A DNA stretch of 64,000 nucleotides from the NCBI GenBank assembly GCA_039583875.1, contig CM077164.1, positions 68,789,628 through 68,853,627 on the forward strand, written 5' to 3'. Numbering within the stretch: position 1 is the stretch's first letter; every line of letters starts with the position of its first letter. Of this stretch, positions 45,390 through 57,243 are shown piece after piece. A program made the position numbers and the translations under genes. This stretch comes from Platanthera guangdongensis. Taxonomy: Eukaryota > Streptophyta > Magnoliopsida > Asparagales > Orchidaceae. Under the pieces are notes generated by a model. That model did no database searches. It was given only the letters and a program-made list of their open reading frames with translations, and was not told where the DNA came from.

Positions 45390-47561
45390 TCATGGAGTTG
45401 AAAGGTAGTGCGGGAGACACAACTCCACATACCAAACTACGTTCACTAACGTGTGCATGCACAGATCATCAAAAGGCGGAGGATAAATGCAAGCGACCGG
45501 GCTTGGCAAATAATTGTATCTGGGGGACACCACATCAAAACGTGCCATCGTCATGGAATCACTAGCGGTCCAAAACGAAGCCTTACCCAACGCCAAGCGG
45601 TCAGATGAACGGTCCATCGTAGGAACAACATAGTCAGATCTATGAACAGTAGTGGAAAGACCGAACACGACAACTAACAAATCGCTCACACACATCCGTC
45701 TGGGTAAGTTTAATTGGGAAGCTGGATAAATAAACATCTCTAGATATCTCGGGCTAGAAATGACAAGCTTGTTCCCTAACAAGTCATCTAATCGAGTCAA
45801 GTGAACCGGAGGAGGAGTCGACATGGGCGATTCCGGAGGAGGAACTAAATCATACTCACCGTCAAAACATGGATTTAACGTCCAAGAAAAATCCTCCGGG
45901 TGCAAGCCTTCAAAATCAAAGGAAAAATCAAACAGTAGATTTGTCCTTACCGAAAACTCAGCTGGATCGTCATCATCTAACTCACTATCAGATAAACATT
46001 CATCATGGCGTGACTCTACTAACTCAGCCGACATGTCTTCCAACCCACTAGATAATTGATCCAAATCAGAATCAGTATTGGTCTCAAAAGTAGGCAAAAT
46101 CGTACTCGACAAAATTTCAAATCCATTTCGGGCTTCTGGCGGAGGAGCTAACATCAAAGAAATGTCTATCGGGTCCTCAGTGCTACCGTCATCCACAAAT
46201 AGCCTTCCCACACAGGGTAAATCTTCCAAAACGTCACATCCTTCGCTAACCAAATCTTCCCACGAAGTAGGTACATTGTCTAGATCATGATGGTGGGTTG
46301 GGCAAATCGAATCCCGGGGAGAATCTAAATTAGTATGACCCTCAAGCAACGATGATAATATCAATGAAAAATCTCCCGGACGTGCACCACTAAGATTATC
46401 CCAAGATAAACATCCATCCCAAGGTGACTCTTCCAACACCGTTGAAACATCTACCAATCTTGGATCAATTATTATAATATTGTCATCCTCACTCGCACTT
46501 ATCCGACTGGATTGATCTAACAGGGAAGCTAAATAAATGGGCACCTCAATATGTTCCGGGCTAGAAGGAACTAGCTCGTGTTCTAGCAGGTCATCACCTA
46601 AATCAGTAACAGGTAAGCTCTCAACATAGGGTGACTCAACCGGAATGTCTTCTGACTCAGGATCATTAGAAGACTCCATAACTATCAAGGGAGACGCCTC
46701 AGAAACATCGCCGAAAGGAAGAGGAGACGATTCCTCAGAGGAGAAATCCTCGTCCAGGTCACTAGGGTAACCAATCTCCTTATCGTCACTCAAATCACCA
46801 GCGTATTCAGCCTCATCCTCAGTGATGGGCACAGTCGTAGACACCGCCTCAGACTCAACAGGAGAGTTAACGACTAATTCAGGCAACTCGGGGAGAGATT
46901 TAAAAGGGTCTATGGGCGTAATCGGGGTAGGATTCTCAATATAGCCATGGTCAGATACGCCGCTAGACTCACAAGTCATAGTCGTCTGTCTGCCCCTACA
47001 GATAGGACTACTCTCACCCCGCGGCCTCATGACAGTCCTAGCAGTTACATGTACCGAACTCGAGATAGGGGACCTCACTATTTCCTTTCCTCTATAGGTG
47101 GGTGCAGGTGTGTTATGGGTAGCTCTACCAGCCTGGGGAAATGATCTTTCCTGGGGGAATAGGTCACCCCTATGGTCAGGTTTGGATAAGGTGTCATAAC
47201 TATACTGGCTAGCGGATGTCGGGCTAGTAGTAAGGCGATATGAGGAATCAAATTCCTCCGAGAGTATTCTTCGCATGTGGGGCCAGGCATATGGATAGCT
47301 ACCAGCTCCACGCTCTTTGTTCAGCCAAAACACACGGGCTCGACCTCTTAACCGCTCTCGGACTACATTAACCTTTTGGTAGTCGCCCAATTTGTTATAA
47401 TCAAAATAGGTTTCTACCCCCTCAAGCCAGTATCTAAAATACTTGGGATCCCCATAACCATCATAGGTAAAAATATTAGTGTGTAGATAAGTCAGTGGAC
47501 GATTGGAAGCGTTAACGTCGAAAGCCATTTCAGTGTGAACCGGAGAAGACACTCGATCCAA
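45390..47561 (-). CDS. gag: Intact gag-like protein with long acidic tail (element G)
   Basis: 723 codons with no break, minus strand, ATG 47561. Residues about 30-105 resemble the gypsy-type Retrotrans_gag domain: YFRYWLEGVETYFDY, VNVVRERLRGRARVFWLNK, WPHMRRILSEEF. No CCHC knuckle is visible. The remaining roughly 550 residues are acidic and rich in Ser, Glu, Asp and Pro. They contain a repeated block: DDLLEHELVPSSPEHIEVPIY near residue 325, and DDLLGNKLVISSPRYLEMFIY about 275 residues later. It probably packages its own RNA while enzymes come from a partner in trans. An open frame this long in a decayed neighbourhood suggests recent activity. A further in-frame ATG at 47528 (AFDVNASNRPLTY) could be the true start. 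Confidence 0.82.
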   Translation of the reverse strand: MDRVSSPVHTEMAFDVNASNRPLTYLHTNIFTYDGYGDPKYFRYWLEGVETYFDYNKLGDYQKVNVVRERLRGRARVFWLNKERGAGSYPYAWPHMRRILSEEFDSSYRLTTSPTSASQYSYDTLSKPDHRGDLFPQERSFPQAGRATHNTPAPTYRGKEIVRSPISSSVHVTARTVMRPRGESSPICRGRQTTMTCESSGVSDHGYIENPTPITPIDPFKSLPELPELVVNSPVESEAVSTTVPITEDEAEYAGDLSDDKEIGYPSDLDEDFSSEESSPLPFGDVSEASPLIVMESSNDPESEDIPVESPYVESLPVTDLGDDLLEHELVPSSPEHIEVPIYLASLLDQSSRISASEDDNIIIIDPRLVDVSTVLEESPWDGCLSWDNLSGARPGDFSLILSSLLEGHTNLDSPRDSICPTHHHDLDNVPTSWEDLVSEGCDVLEDLPCVGRLFVDDGSTEDPIDISLMLAPPPEARNGFEILSSTILPTFETNTDSDLDQLSSGLEDMSAELVESRHDECLSDSELDDDDPAEFSVRTNLLFDFSFDFEGLHPEDFSWTLNPCFDGEYDLVPPPESPMSTPPPVHLTRLDDLLGNKLVISSPRYLEMFIYPASQLNLPRRMCVSDLLVVVFGLSTTVHRSDYVVPTMDRSSDRLALGKASFWTASDSMTMARFDVVSPRYNYLPSPVACIYPPPFDDLCMHTLVNVVWYVELCLPHYLSTP

Positions 47562-47863
47562 ATTTTATGTGAATGTAAAGAAAGGGTACCTGAACAACTA
47601 ATTATAGGAAAGATAGAATTGTTCCCGCTTAGCCACTACGACTATAATTATATAAAATAGATTTTCTTGCTCGAAAAAATATGAGGTTTATTAAAAAAAA
47701 ATTTTAAAAAAAATTGACTGAAAAATAAGAAATTTTCACTGTTATTGGCAGACCACAAGAAATTTTTTTTTGTTAAATTTTCAAATAAACGAACTAGAAA
47801 TGTACGTGCCGACGTGCAAATAAAAGGGGGAGGCTTCCAATTAAGAAATTAACGTGAACCTCC
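47562..47863 (-). other. 5' leader of element G
   Basis: About 300 AT-rich bases with A/T runs between primer-binding site and gag. No ORF or known motif. Confidence 0.6.
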
Positions 47864-47874
47864 CTCTGATACCA
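47864..47874 (-). other. Primer-binding site, element G
   Basis: Minus strand TGGTATCAGAG, three bases from the LTR. Confidence 0.9.
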
Positions 47875-47877
47875 AAT

Positions 47878-49239
47878 TGATGCAGACTTCACACTTTGGG
47901 CGTTATGGTGACGGACGTAACTAAACGCACCGCTCTCCGCTGACTCTCACGTCACGCTCAAGCAAAACGCAGGAACATCACAACTTGAATATTCATTAAA
48001 CCTAGACTACGGAGGGTTCGCAAAGTCCTTGAAGATAGTACCAAGGCGATAGGCCAAGGTCCTCTCATGCGAAAGGAACCCACACGGTTCGGTCGAGCGT
48101 TGTTGTACCACAAGAGAATCCACCAAAAATAAAAGATTCGGACAAGGGTGGTTCTCTCCCAACAAAATAAAATGAGGGCCGCCACGCCTCACGAATTTAA
48201 ACGAGAAAAGTAAACACCAACAATATCTATGAAGAAATTAACCACAAAATTTCAAACGTTTCACAAACCACGCAACACGCATATGCCACAAGATCTATCA
48301 AGAGGAGAAAACACACAACGGTAGAGATTTTTCGTTACCCAAACTGGAATAGATGATTCCGGTTATCTCGCTTGAATCGCTCTTCCACGATTCCGCCGGA
48401 GTTACGCCGGATGGAGAGGAAACTCGTCCTCCTTCGTCGCGTCACGCCTTGGCCGAGATCCACGAGAGATTACCACAAGCACCTACTCTAACCACCAAGA
48501 GAGAGGGGTGGTCGGAGTCTTCCTTGTAGGGGGAAGGGGTTGGTCGGGTAGTGCTTGAGAGAGGTCGGACGGCTATGGATGAAAGGGAGAGGGGGCTAGG
48601 GGGTGGTGGCTTGTGAAGGAGGGGCTTTAAGTGGCCGAGAGAAGGAGGAGGGAGGGGAGGTTGGAGGATAGGAGAGGGAGAGAAGGCTAGGATTAAGAGG
48701 GAGTCGAAATTAGAATAGGAGGGAGAGGGGGGAGATTCCTTTTGGAGGTAGGATTTCAAATTCTCATTCAACTTAACCATATGAAAACAATCCATGCCTA
48801 TATATAGGCTACACCACTCAATCTCCACCTTAGAAAATTAACACCCTCATGATGGTTATATGCACCCATCATGAATTAAATAAAGCATAGAGTTTGCATG
48901 AAGAATAAAAAATGCAAGATGGTTATAAACACTCATCATGCAATACAAAATTAAAATGCTTGAAATAAGATTGCTTAAGATAACAATCAAAAAAATAACA
49001 ATTTAATAAAATATATAATTATAATTATTTTATTCATAATTATATATTTTATTTAATAGTGGCGGCGGCGTTGGCGTCGAGGTAGAAATCTCATCCGTGA
49101 CCTTGCGGCCACAACTGTCCCAATCCACGAACGCTTTGGTGGCGGCGTTGGCGTCGAGATAGAAATCCCATCCGTGAGCTTGCGGCAACGACCGTCCCAA
49201 TCCGCGAATGCTTTCAGACGGGGATCCATGGCGCCATCA
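47878..49239 (-). repeat. 5' LTR of element G
   Basis: 1362 bp, matches 43246-44607, including the tandem 80-bp unit (49061-49218). Confidence 0.9.
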
Positions 49240-49734
49240 GTTCTGCTCCAGCACGAACCGCCTTCACCACCTGAAGAGAAGACATCAACATCTTGCTCGA
49301 CCGTTTCAAGCCCGTAAAAGTCGTCTCACGACCTGTTCCCAACTTGACTTCCTTGCGACCGCAATTAATATGAGCTTGCTGCTCCGAGAGACAGTCCATG
49401 CCAAATATTACATCGAACTCCATCAGTGGCAGAACGACGCTAGCAAATGGAACTCCTGACTCCCAATACGAATCTGAACACCACAGATTCTCCCCGCGCG
49501 CATCGAACACCCATTTGGTAACAACACATCCAGAGTTTCCTTCGCCATCGAAGAAGGTACTCCGATGCGCGATATAAATCCTTCGGACAAGAAGGAGTGT
49601 GAGGCTCCCGTGTCAAAGAGTGCTCTCGTCGGAAACTCACAAATCAAAATAAATCCTAAACAAGCAGTGGTAAGGTAACATACACATAACAAGTATAAAA
49701 CAATTTGACTTGCTATAAATTTAAACCATACCGG
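49240..49734 (-). pseudogene. Aspartic protease (element D)
   Basis: Minus strand. The active-site box ALFDTGASHSFLS (about 49625-49585) is intact. Downstream, VIFGMDCLSEQQAHINC is the conserved VILGMDWL region with Trp replaced by Cys. A frameshift lies near 49425-49440. RT should follow but G is inserted right after VKAVRAGAE. The protease would cleave the D polyprotein. Confidence 0.85.
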
Positions 49735-50861
49735 TCACCACATCTGCTTGTTTAATGGTCTCCTGTTGGCCAAGGTTATAAACTCTTGGTTGAGCCCGAG
49801 TATAATGGGATGCGGTTGACTCCACCGCCTTGACCTTCTCTTCATAAGTTGCTCCCGGCTTCCTTTCGGACTTGGGACGTCCGCTCTAGCAATCACGGGC
49901 AAATGTCCCGGCTTTCCACAAGTGAAACATGCACCCGGGTTCCGACCCATAGTCGCCCCAGAAGCACCGAAAGAAGGAGTTGGACCCGAAGTCCTAGCCT
50001 TCTTAAAGAACTTACGGTATGCAGACTTTGAGATAGTTGGCACCTTGAACTCAGACTTCTTATCACCTAAGCTTTTCTTCGCTTGAACATTCTTCATGTC
50101 CTTCTCCAAGGACCGGGCCGTGTTGACCAAGGTCAAGAAGCCCTGCGTCATAGACCCCGAGAGTAGTAGCCTCAAGTCATCTCTCAAACCTTCATAGAAA
50201 CGGTTTATCTTGCGCACCTCATACGCAATGGTGGAGCTAGCGTACCGACCCAAATGAGTAAACTCATGGAGATACTTATCCACGCCACTCTCTCCTTGTA
50301 CCAACCTCTGGAACTCACTCTCCAAAGCTATCCTCTGAGTCGAAGGGAGGTACCTATCCAAGAATAGTCTAAAGAACTCCTCCATCGAGACGTCTGTAAG
50401 TTGCCTTCCTCTCAAGATATGTAGCTCCAAACCCTCCCACCACAGCCTAGTGTCTCCATCCAACAGGAATGTTACTATAGTGGTCATCTGCCACTCCTCC
50501 GTCTCAGTTGCTGTCAAGACTCTCTTTATCCGGGAGAGCCAATCTTCAGCTTGCGATGGGGATACCAACCCCGAGAACACTGGAAGATTAAAGCTCATAA
50601 TATGTTTGAGCTGTCTCTCTGTTGCCCTCCTAAGTACTAGAGGATTCACCACTACTTGCTCCACCCTTCTCTGCTCAGCTGCCTGGAATGGTACCTGTTC
50701 CATCGCAGGAGAGGGCTGCTGCATTTGCCTTGCAGGTTGCACGTTGATCATGACAAACACTGCTTCGGCCACTAAATGTGTGGTCGAGGCCGATAGAGGT
50801 GTTGCAGGAGCATCATTTGGTGCACTACTAGCCTTAGAAACTCGGCGTTCTGATGGCCCAG
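49735..50861 (-). pseudogene. gag: Gypsy gag (element D), N-terminus cut by H
   Basis: Minus strand. Retrotrans_gag domain: FSGLVSPSQAEDWLSRIKRV, LLDGDTRLWWEGL, FLDRYLPSTQR, then KYLHEFTHLGRYA. The CCHC knuckle begins CFTCGKPGH but a one-base shift there (about 49895-49905) moves the closing Cys into another frame. Coding sense continues in that other frame towards the protease. The ATG at 50922 belongs to H's LTR, so the apparent first 20 residues are chimeric. D's own upstream sequence resumes at 62389. Confidence 0.85.
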
Positions 50862-53800
50862 TGTAATGCCCCCAGTTTTTCTTTGTTTTGTTTGATCTTG
50901 GATTGGCGTTACGATGACGCATTTCCGGCCTTTCCCCATTGTAGAGTGTGGTCTTAGCTCTTTAGGTTCCTTGTATATCCTGGTTGTAGCCTGTTAGCAA
51001 GATTCCGCAGCTAGCTGGAGTCTGTTTTGGTGACTCGGTTGGGCCTCTTAGGGAATGCTTGTGTTTTGGCTTCGGGAGGTGTTAGCCCGAGTGTGCGATC
51101 GTCGGATGTTGTTTTCGACCTCACCGTTGTTTTCGTAGCTTGGGTGTTTAGCTACGGTGCGAGTTTTGGTTGAAGTCCGGGATCGTTTGCTTTCGCGTCA
51201 TTTCGACGTATGTTTTGTTAGCTGTAATGCTTGCTGTGCTGTGTAAGGCCAGGTGTGGCCGAGCTTGTTAGCCTGGTGCCTTGTTTTTTTAGCTAAGGAG
51301 TTAGCTGTATTTTTTTTGTGTAAGTTTGGGTGACACGGCCTGGGTCACGGGCATGACCCAGGGCATGTCGTGCTCGGGTAGAGCTCTCGTTTGTGTGGTC
51401 GACGAATTTCGGTCGACGGGTGTTTTTGGTAGGAACACGGCTTGTGACACGGGCGTGTCACAGGGTATGTTCCCCTTTGGTTCATCGAGCTGCGCTCGAT
51501 GGTCGTCGGGCGGTGTTCTAGTGAGTACACGACAGTGTCACGGGCGTGTCGTATCGGACACGGGCGTGATACGGGGCGTGTAACTCTGTTCGACGATCGG
51601 CGCTCGACGATCGTCGAGCGGTGTTTGAGTTGGTACACGACCTGTGACACAGGCGTATTACAGGGCGTGTCCCCTGTTTCATCGAGCTGAGATCGACGAT
51701 CGTCAAGTGGGTAGGTGGGTAGATGTGTGAGAACACGCCCCGTGACACGGGCATGTCGGATCGGACACGGGCGTATTACGGGCGTGTCTGGGGCGTGTTC
51801 CGTACTTTTTCTCCTGAGTGTATTTTTTTGCCGTGAACCATTTTTCCCCTCTTTTCCGTCGTTCTCGAGTCTGGAGAGCTTCCAGCGGAAGGGTTTTGGG
51901 AGGAGGCGGTGGTTTTTGGCCTGTGATTGCGGGAGGGAGCTCGTTTTCTCGTGCGATAGCGGATTTGGCTTGCTCTCGTCTAGATCTTCCCTTTCATGTA
52001 AGTTTTTATTGGGTTAGGGTTGATTCAAGGAGTTAAACTTCCTTTGAATTCTTTTCTTCTTCTCTAAATCATTGCTTTTGACCCGTAGGTGGCCGATCTT
52101 GCCGCCAAGGCCTGTTTCGTGTTGCAATCGCTGCATCTTGGTAGTAAGGCAAGTGGCTCCTTGCCCTTGCTAAGATTGACCCCTTTTTACTTTGTTACCT
52201 TGCTGTTTATTGTTCTTAAATTTCAGCCATGTTCGATTTAGGTCGTGTAGGAATTTTGGCTAATTTCTTTTTTTTTATTATTCGCGGTTTGGTGTCTAGT
52301 GGGTAGCTAGAGTTAGGGTAAGACAGCGTTTAGTTGTAGTTTAAGTTTAGTTGCGGTAGCCCCGAGTAGATAGGATGGAAGGGAGGGCTGGAATTAAATT
52401 CCCAACTCTCTGTTTCCGCGCGTTGAGAGAGTTTAGGCTGCGGTTTTAACTAAAATTTACGTTTACCCTAAATAGAAAGCACTGACAGTGTTGAGTGAGC
52501 CGAGTTCACTCAACGCCGTCATCCAGCGTAGGTTTTTGCGGCTAAGTACTTTGGCATCAAGTGAGTAGAGCTTACTCAACGCCGCGTCGAGTGGGCTCGA
52601 CATTTCTGCCTTGGGTCGTATGTTTCCTTAGGATTGTTAGTATGACTTTTCCCTTTTCTCTAGGGGGGGGGGGGGGTATTGGGTGTTCGGCTAGTTTTTG
52701 CATGCCGACTCTTGGGTTGTGGCAGGTGGTGGAGTTTTGGTGCCTCTGGAGGGGTGGTTTTATGTGGAGAGCTGTGGCCACCGCCTTTTGCCCCGGTTTG
52801 GGTTGGCGTGTGTGGGACCCTAAAGCTGCCACTGTTTGACCCCTTAGCCCTTTTTGGATCTGGTTTTGGTTATGTATTCAGATCCATGTTTGACCACTGC
52901 CATTAACCCACGTGTTAGGACTGTTAGCTCCTTTCCTATTTTATGGCTTTTTCTCTTGGCATATGTATATGTCTTGTTGCTGTTGCAGGCTCTTTTGTAG
53001 GGCATGTTGCTTTTATTGCTCGCACTTGGTATGCTTTGCTGTGCTTTAGACAGTGCTCTTTTCTTACTGTCATGCCCTTTTTTGTGCTTTTAGCATTTTT
53101 GTTGCCGGGTTGGTAAACCCTTCTTATTGCTCATAAATCTAATGCTCTATTTATCTTTTTTGATTATTTTCTTGCCGAGGTGTTCTTTTCTTGAATGCCT
53201 CAGGTCCAAGTTGTAGCCAGTTCAGCGGCTAGGTCTTTTGGAGGGGCTTGCTTGTGGCCTCTTGGGTAGCTGAGATAGCTGATCCTCGATTTTGTGAGGT
53301 AGTTCTTTACCTTTCTGTATAGATATGCATACTCACCAGTGGGTTCATGTCAGGTTTTTGACGCCCACTGGTGGCTTCTTGCGATGCTGGGTATGAACTT
53401 AAACTGCTATTTTTGTCTATTTGTGGTTGTTCACTTGCTTCTAGGAAGGATTTATGCTAGGTTGCATGTTAGGTATTTTAAACCCTAAATCATTACTATA
53501 TGTATCTCATGCATATCATATTTATAAAACTAAGACACTACCTTTCCTTTAGCGTAAAAACTACATCTTTATATATTATATTCACCTTAGAGTCGTGCAT
53601 ACCATGAGTCGTCCCTCGGGGACACTTATGCTCATTTAGGATGTCAACTCAATTTAATCAAAGTATTTTCGACTGCATATAAATATACTTTTAATTGTGG
53701 ACTAGCTGATCCACCGTGCTGAGGGATACGACCATTAAATATAACTGGTTTTCTTTCATATTAATCTATGATTTTCCTTAAAATCTAAGGTCGGGGGTTT

Positions 53801-53904
53801 TGCCTGAACGTGTGCAGTTATCCCCTGCACGACGTGGCATCACGACACGTGTTTTTCTCTTGCTCTGATATGATTTAATCGTTGAGAAAATGTGGGTTGT
53901 GACA
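50862..53904 (+). repeat. 5' LTR of element H
   Basis: Matches 59346-62388 at equal length. The array at 51340-51800 mixes GACACGGGCGTGTC-type palindromes with TCGACGATCGTCGAGC. The run of G's near 52663 and a repeat of GAGTGAGCCGAGTTCACTC near 52492-52511 recur in the other LTR. The many short ORFs in it are not genes. Confidence 0.92.
51340..51800. repeat. Mixed palindrome array in H 5' LTR
   Basis: At least ten copies of (GTG)ACACGGGCGTGTC-type words. Interspersed are GTCGACGAATTTCGGTCGAC, ATCGAGCTGCGCTCGAT and TTCGACGATCGGCGCTCGAC, nearly all short inverted repeats. The 3' LTR copy is at about 59820-60280. Confidence 0.88.
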
Positions 53905-53906
53905 GT

Positions 53907-53918
53907 TGGTATCAGAGG
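53907..53918 (+). other. Primer-binding site, element H
   Basis: TGGTATCAGAGG two bases after the LTR end. Confidence 0.9.
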
Positions 53919-54590
53919 GAGGTTGCTTGGCAAATGGTCGGGCAACCTTTCCCTTGTTTGCATTAGTAGTTAGCATCATGCCATACACACACTGATATGT
54001 CATCAGCACGTCTTGGCTAAACCACGAACACTAAAATCATGAGCATACAGAAGTATACGAGGCATATTATATAGTATGGGATGCATAATATGTGTTTGTA
54101 TATGGATCCACCATAGGAGGGAACATGTGAGGGTTATGTAGTATGGGATGCATAACCTCACCACATGAATGCGGCTTGCACGTTTTCTTTTTTCGTTGAA
54201 TTGGAATGTTATGTAGTATGGGATGCATAATATTTTCATGTGTACGCCGCCCATGGCATGCATTAAGGCCTTTTTAGAATGCATAGCACATCATGCATAG
54301 CATAACATTTCATAAGCACAACATGTCAAGCTAAAGATTTGCATGATGACATATGTACACACATGGTTTTGAGTCAAAAAGAATACAAATACATGTATTC
54401 ATGGTTTAGGCACATGAGTTAGTATGATGATGGTGAACCATCTTAGGTTAAGCATAACATCATCATGGTAAAAACAACTCCGAGAGCAAGTTTTGCAGTT
54501 GAAGTTCATATTTAAGTGTGTTTGTCTATACCGTGTAGTTTTGTTCTAGATGTTGGGCTAGGTCTTGTCTAAAGCTTGTGCGATTATAGG
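53919..54590 (+). other. 5' leader of element H with three direct repeats
   Basis: About 670 bases without coding sense. TAGTATGGGATGCATAA occurs three times about 65-75 bases apart (near 54074, 54138 and 54214). It could be a packaging or dimerisation signal; this is only a guess. Confidence 0.6.
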
Positions 54591-55700
54591 ATTGCGAGAC
54601 GTCCTGCGACGAGATCGACTCCCCAATCAGAGGGTGAGTCATCGGGAGCGCAGAGCGAGGCGTTGATAGAAATCATGCGACAGAGTAATGAGGCATTATC
54701 GAGATAGGAAGTGGATATGCAGGCTCAGATTCAATCTCTTGTAGTAGTGGTGGCGGGACAAAATCCGAGAATTCAGGACCCCGCTGAGGGGGTAGCTGTT
54801 CCTGCCCCTCCTGCTCCTCCCGTTCCTTTGGTTGTGGTGCCCCCGGAGATGGCGTTCATATCCCAGTCTCAGCGGCTTAGGCCCCCTACTTCTGACGGGC
54901 AAGCAGATTTCATGATTTTGGATGACTGGCTGATTATCATCGAAGAGATATTCTCTTACTCTTGGATTGCGGACGATCAGAGAGTGATGCTCGCTGCCTA
55001 CCAGCTCAAGGGCTTAGCAAAGAGTTGGTGGCTGAGGGAGAAAGAGAGCTTGGTGGCAGGATGCACTTGGGAGTCATTTAAGGTGATGCTATTAAATAAG
55101 TTTCTGCCTTCAGTCGAGCGGGACCGACTAATGAATGACTTCCTCCATTTGAAGCAGAGGAAACTCATGGTTAGTGAGTATGAGATTGAGCTTAACAAGT
55201 TGAGTCAGTTTGCTCCTGGCCTGGTGAGTGTTGAAGCAGATCGAGTTAATCGGTTTCTGGGTGGACTAAGAAGCGACATTCAGCAGATAGCGAATGCCTA
55301 CGGAGCAGTCAGTTATGCCAGCGTTGTTGAAGCTGCCTTGAAGGTCGAGGCCATTGAGAGTGCCAAAAATAGAGGCCAGTAGATACGGAAGGATAAGCGG
55401 AAGTCCGGTGGAGGGAAGAGCCCTCAGGAGCCTGATGCTGTCTCGAGAAAGAAGAACAAAGAGCTTGGTAGCTTCTGTGTCCGGCCATGCCACCCCTTTA
55501 AGAGGTGTTTCCAAAGGTTGGGAGCGCAGAAGAAATAACAGGTGCATGCGATTCAGGGTGCTCCCAGAGGAGACTTGGTGTGTGCCTTGTGTGGAAGGAA
55601 GGGGCATGATGCTGCCGTTGCTGGTTAAAAGATAAGGTCTGTTTTCAGTGCGGCCAGAAGGGTCATCTCAAGACAAGGTGCCCACAGACCCAGCCTATTC
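54591..55700 (+). pseudogene. gag: Gypsy gag (element H), broken
   Basis: Frame from about 54591 with the start codon apparently lost. TAG is at 54705, then the Retrotrans_gag domain (ADFMILDDWLIIIEEIF, YQLKGLAKSWWLREKE, KFLPSVERDRLMNDFLHL) runs to TAG 55380. The two-knuckle region follows in another frame: CALCGRKGH lacks its last Cys, while CFQCGQKGHLKTRC near 55650-55691 is complete. Several frameshifts separate it from the protease. Confidence 0.85.
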
Positions 55701-55723
55701 TGCAGCCAGTTCTCCTCCAGGCT

Positions 55724-56341
55724 TTGCCACCGCCTCAGCAAATGGATAAAGGAAAGGGGAAGTTGAATGTGCTTTCAGCAGACGAAGCACAGACTTCGAC
55801 CCAGGTTATCTCAGGTTCGACTCCTCCCCAGCCGTTTTGTCATGTTCCCTTTTTGGTTGTAGTTTTCGTTTTAGCATTTGTTGCCTTAGATGCGTGTGTT
55901 CTCTTCGATTCCAGTGCTACCCACTCGTTGGTGGCTAGAGCCTTCATGGAGCGGTTCAGTTTGGGCCTAGATCGTGTTGGTGGTGCCTTTTGCGTTAAGT
56001 TCCCCTCCGGTGACTCTGTGCTTACAGACCTGGGTGTCCTTGATTGTCCGATTTTTTTGGGGGATTTTCTAGCAAAGGCAGATCTGAAGGTGATTGACCT
56101 GGAGGACTTCGATGTTATCTTGGGCATGGACTGGTTGTCCAGGTACAATGTAGTTATCCATTGCAAGGGTAAGTGCTTGGACTTCGTCAAAGACAACGGT
56201 CAGCCAGGGAGCGTTTATGGGTATTCTCTCCAGGAGTCTCCAGTCATTTCTGCGGTACGTGCTCGGAAGTTGCTTGATTCTGGCTGCTTTGCCTGTGTGG
56301 TGTCTCTGGAGGACAGTGTTAGAGTGCCGCGTTTGGAATAG
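55724..56341 (+). pseudogene. Aspartic protease (element H)
   Basis: The active-site box reads LFDSSATHSLVA, where the family has D-S/T-G-A, so the catalytic glycine is Ser and activity is doubtful. The later motif VILGMDWLSRYNVVIHC is intact. Ends at TAG 56339. Confidence 0.85.
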
Positions 56342-57226
56342 ATTCCTGTTGTGTGTGACTTCTCTGATGTGTTTCTTGATGATCTTCCCGGTCTTCCACC
56401 CGATCGAGATGTCGAGTTTGTTATAGATTTGGAGCCGGGCACACGTCCTATTGCTAAGGTATCGTACCGGATGGCCCCGCGAGAGCTGGAAGAGTTGTGA
56501 ATCCAGCTTGATGAGATGTTGGCAAAAGGTTTCATAAGGCCGAGTTCTTTGCCTTGGGGTGCACCAGTGCTGTTCGTTAAAAAGAAAGATGGGTCGATGA
56601 GGCTATGCATCGACTATAGAGAGCTGAACAAGGTTACTATTAAGAACATGTACCCTATGCCTCAGATTGATGATTTATTTGACCAACTGCGTGGTACTGC
56701 TGTGTTTTCCAAGATTGATCTTCGTTCGGGCTATCACCAGTTGAGGATTCGGGAGTCAGATGTTCCGCGGACGGCGTTCCGCTCTCGTCATGGGCATTTT
56801 GAGTTTTTGGTTATGTCATTTGGTTTGACTAATGCTCCCTCAGGTTTTATGGATTTGATGAACAGAGTTTTCAAGGATTTTCTAGATAAGTTTGTGATTG
56901 TCTTTATAGACGATGTTTTGGTGTACTCTAAAGATGCGGAGGAGCATGATCGACATTTGCGACTGGTCTTGGCGACTCTGAGAGACCATAAGCTATACGC
57001 CAAGCTGAGCAAATGCGAATTTTGGTTGCCTCAAGTTTCTTTTCTGGGCCACGTGGTTAATAAGGAGGGAATATCGGTGGACCCCGAAAAGATCACTGCT
57101 GTTATGGAATGGGCGAGGCCTGTTACTCCCAAAGAGATCAAAAGCTTCTTGGGCTTGGTTTGCTATTATAGAAGATTTGTAGAGGGATTCTCTACCTTGT
57201 CTGCGTCGTTGACCAAGTTGACGTAA
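56342..57226 (+). pseudogene. pol: Reverse transcriptase (element H)
   Basis: Same frame as the protease. Stop TGA near 56498. Then a long open stretch has [53 protein letters not shown] and intact catalytic [11 protein letters not shown] (56903-56935). The connection region [16 protein letters not shown] precedes TAA at 57224 and a frameshift near 57255. Confidence 0.92.
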
Positions 57227-57243
57227 AAGAATGTAGCCTTCAT

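Larger units (their letters stand above)
43246..49239 (-). mobile_element. Element G: gag-only non-autonomous LTR retrotransposon
   Basis: 5994 bp on the minus strand with two 1362-bp LTRs (TGATG...CATCA), a primer-binding site, a polypurine tract and a single large gag-like ORF. No protease, RT, RNase H or integrase motif is present in its 3.3-kb interior. Flanking five bases are GCTCT (43241-43245) and GTTCT (49240-49244), a duplication with one mismatch. It splits D between protease and RT. This is the layout called TR-GAG. Confidence 0.88.

Noticed and set aside
50862..53904. Many 60-100-codon ORFs in the H LTR, some repeated at 59346-62388
   Set aside because: LTR sequence; frames are not conserved between the two LTR copies and no domain is seen.
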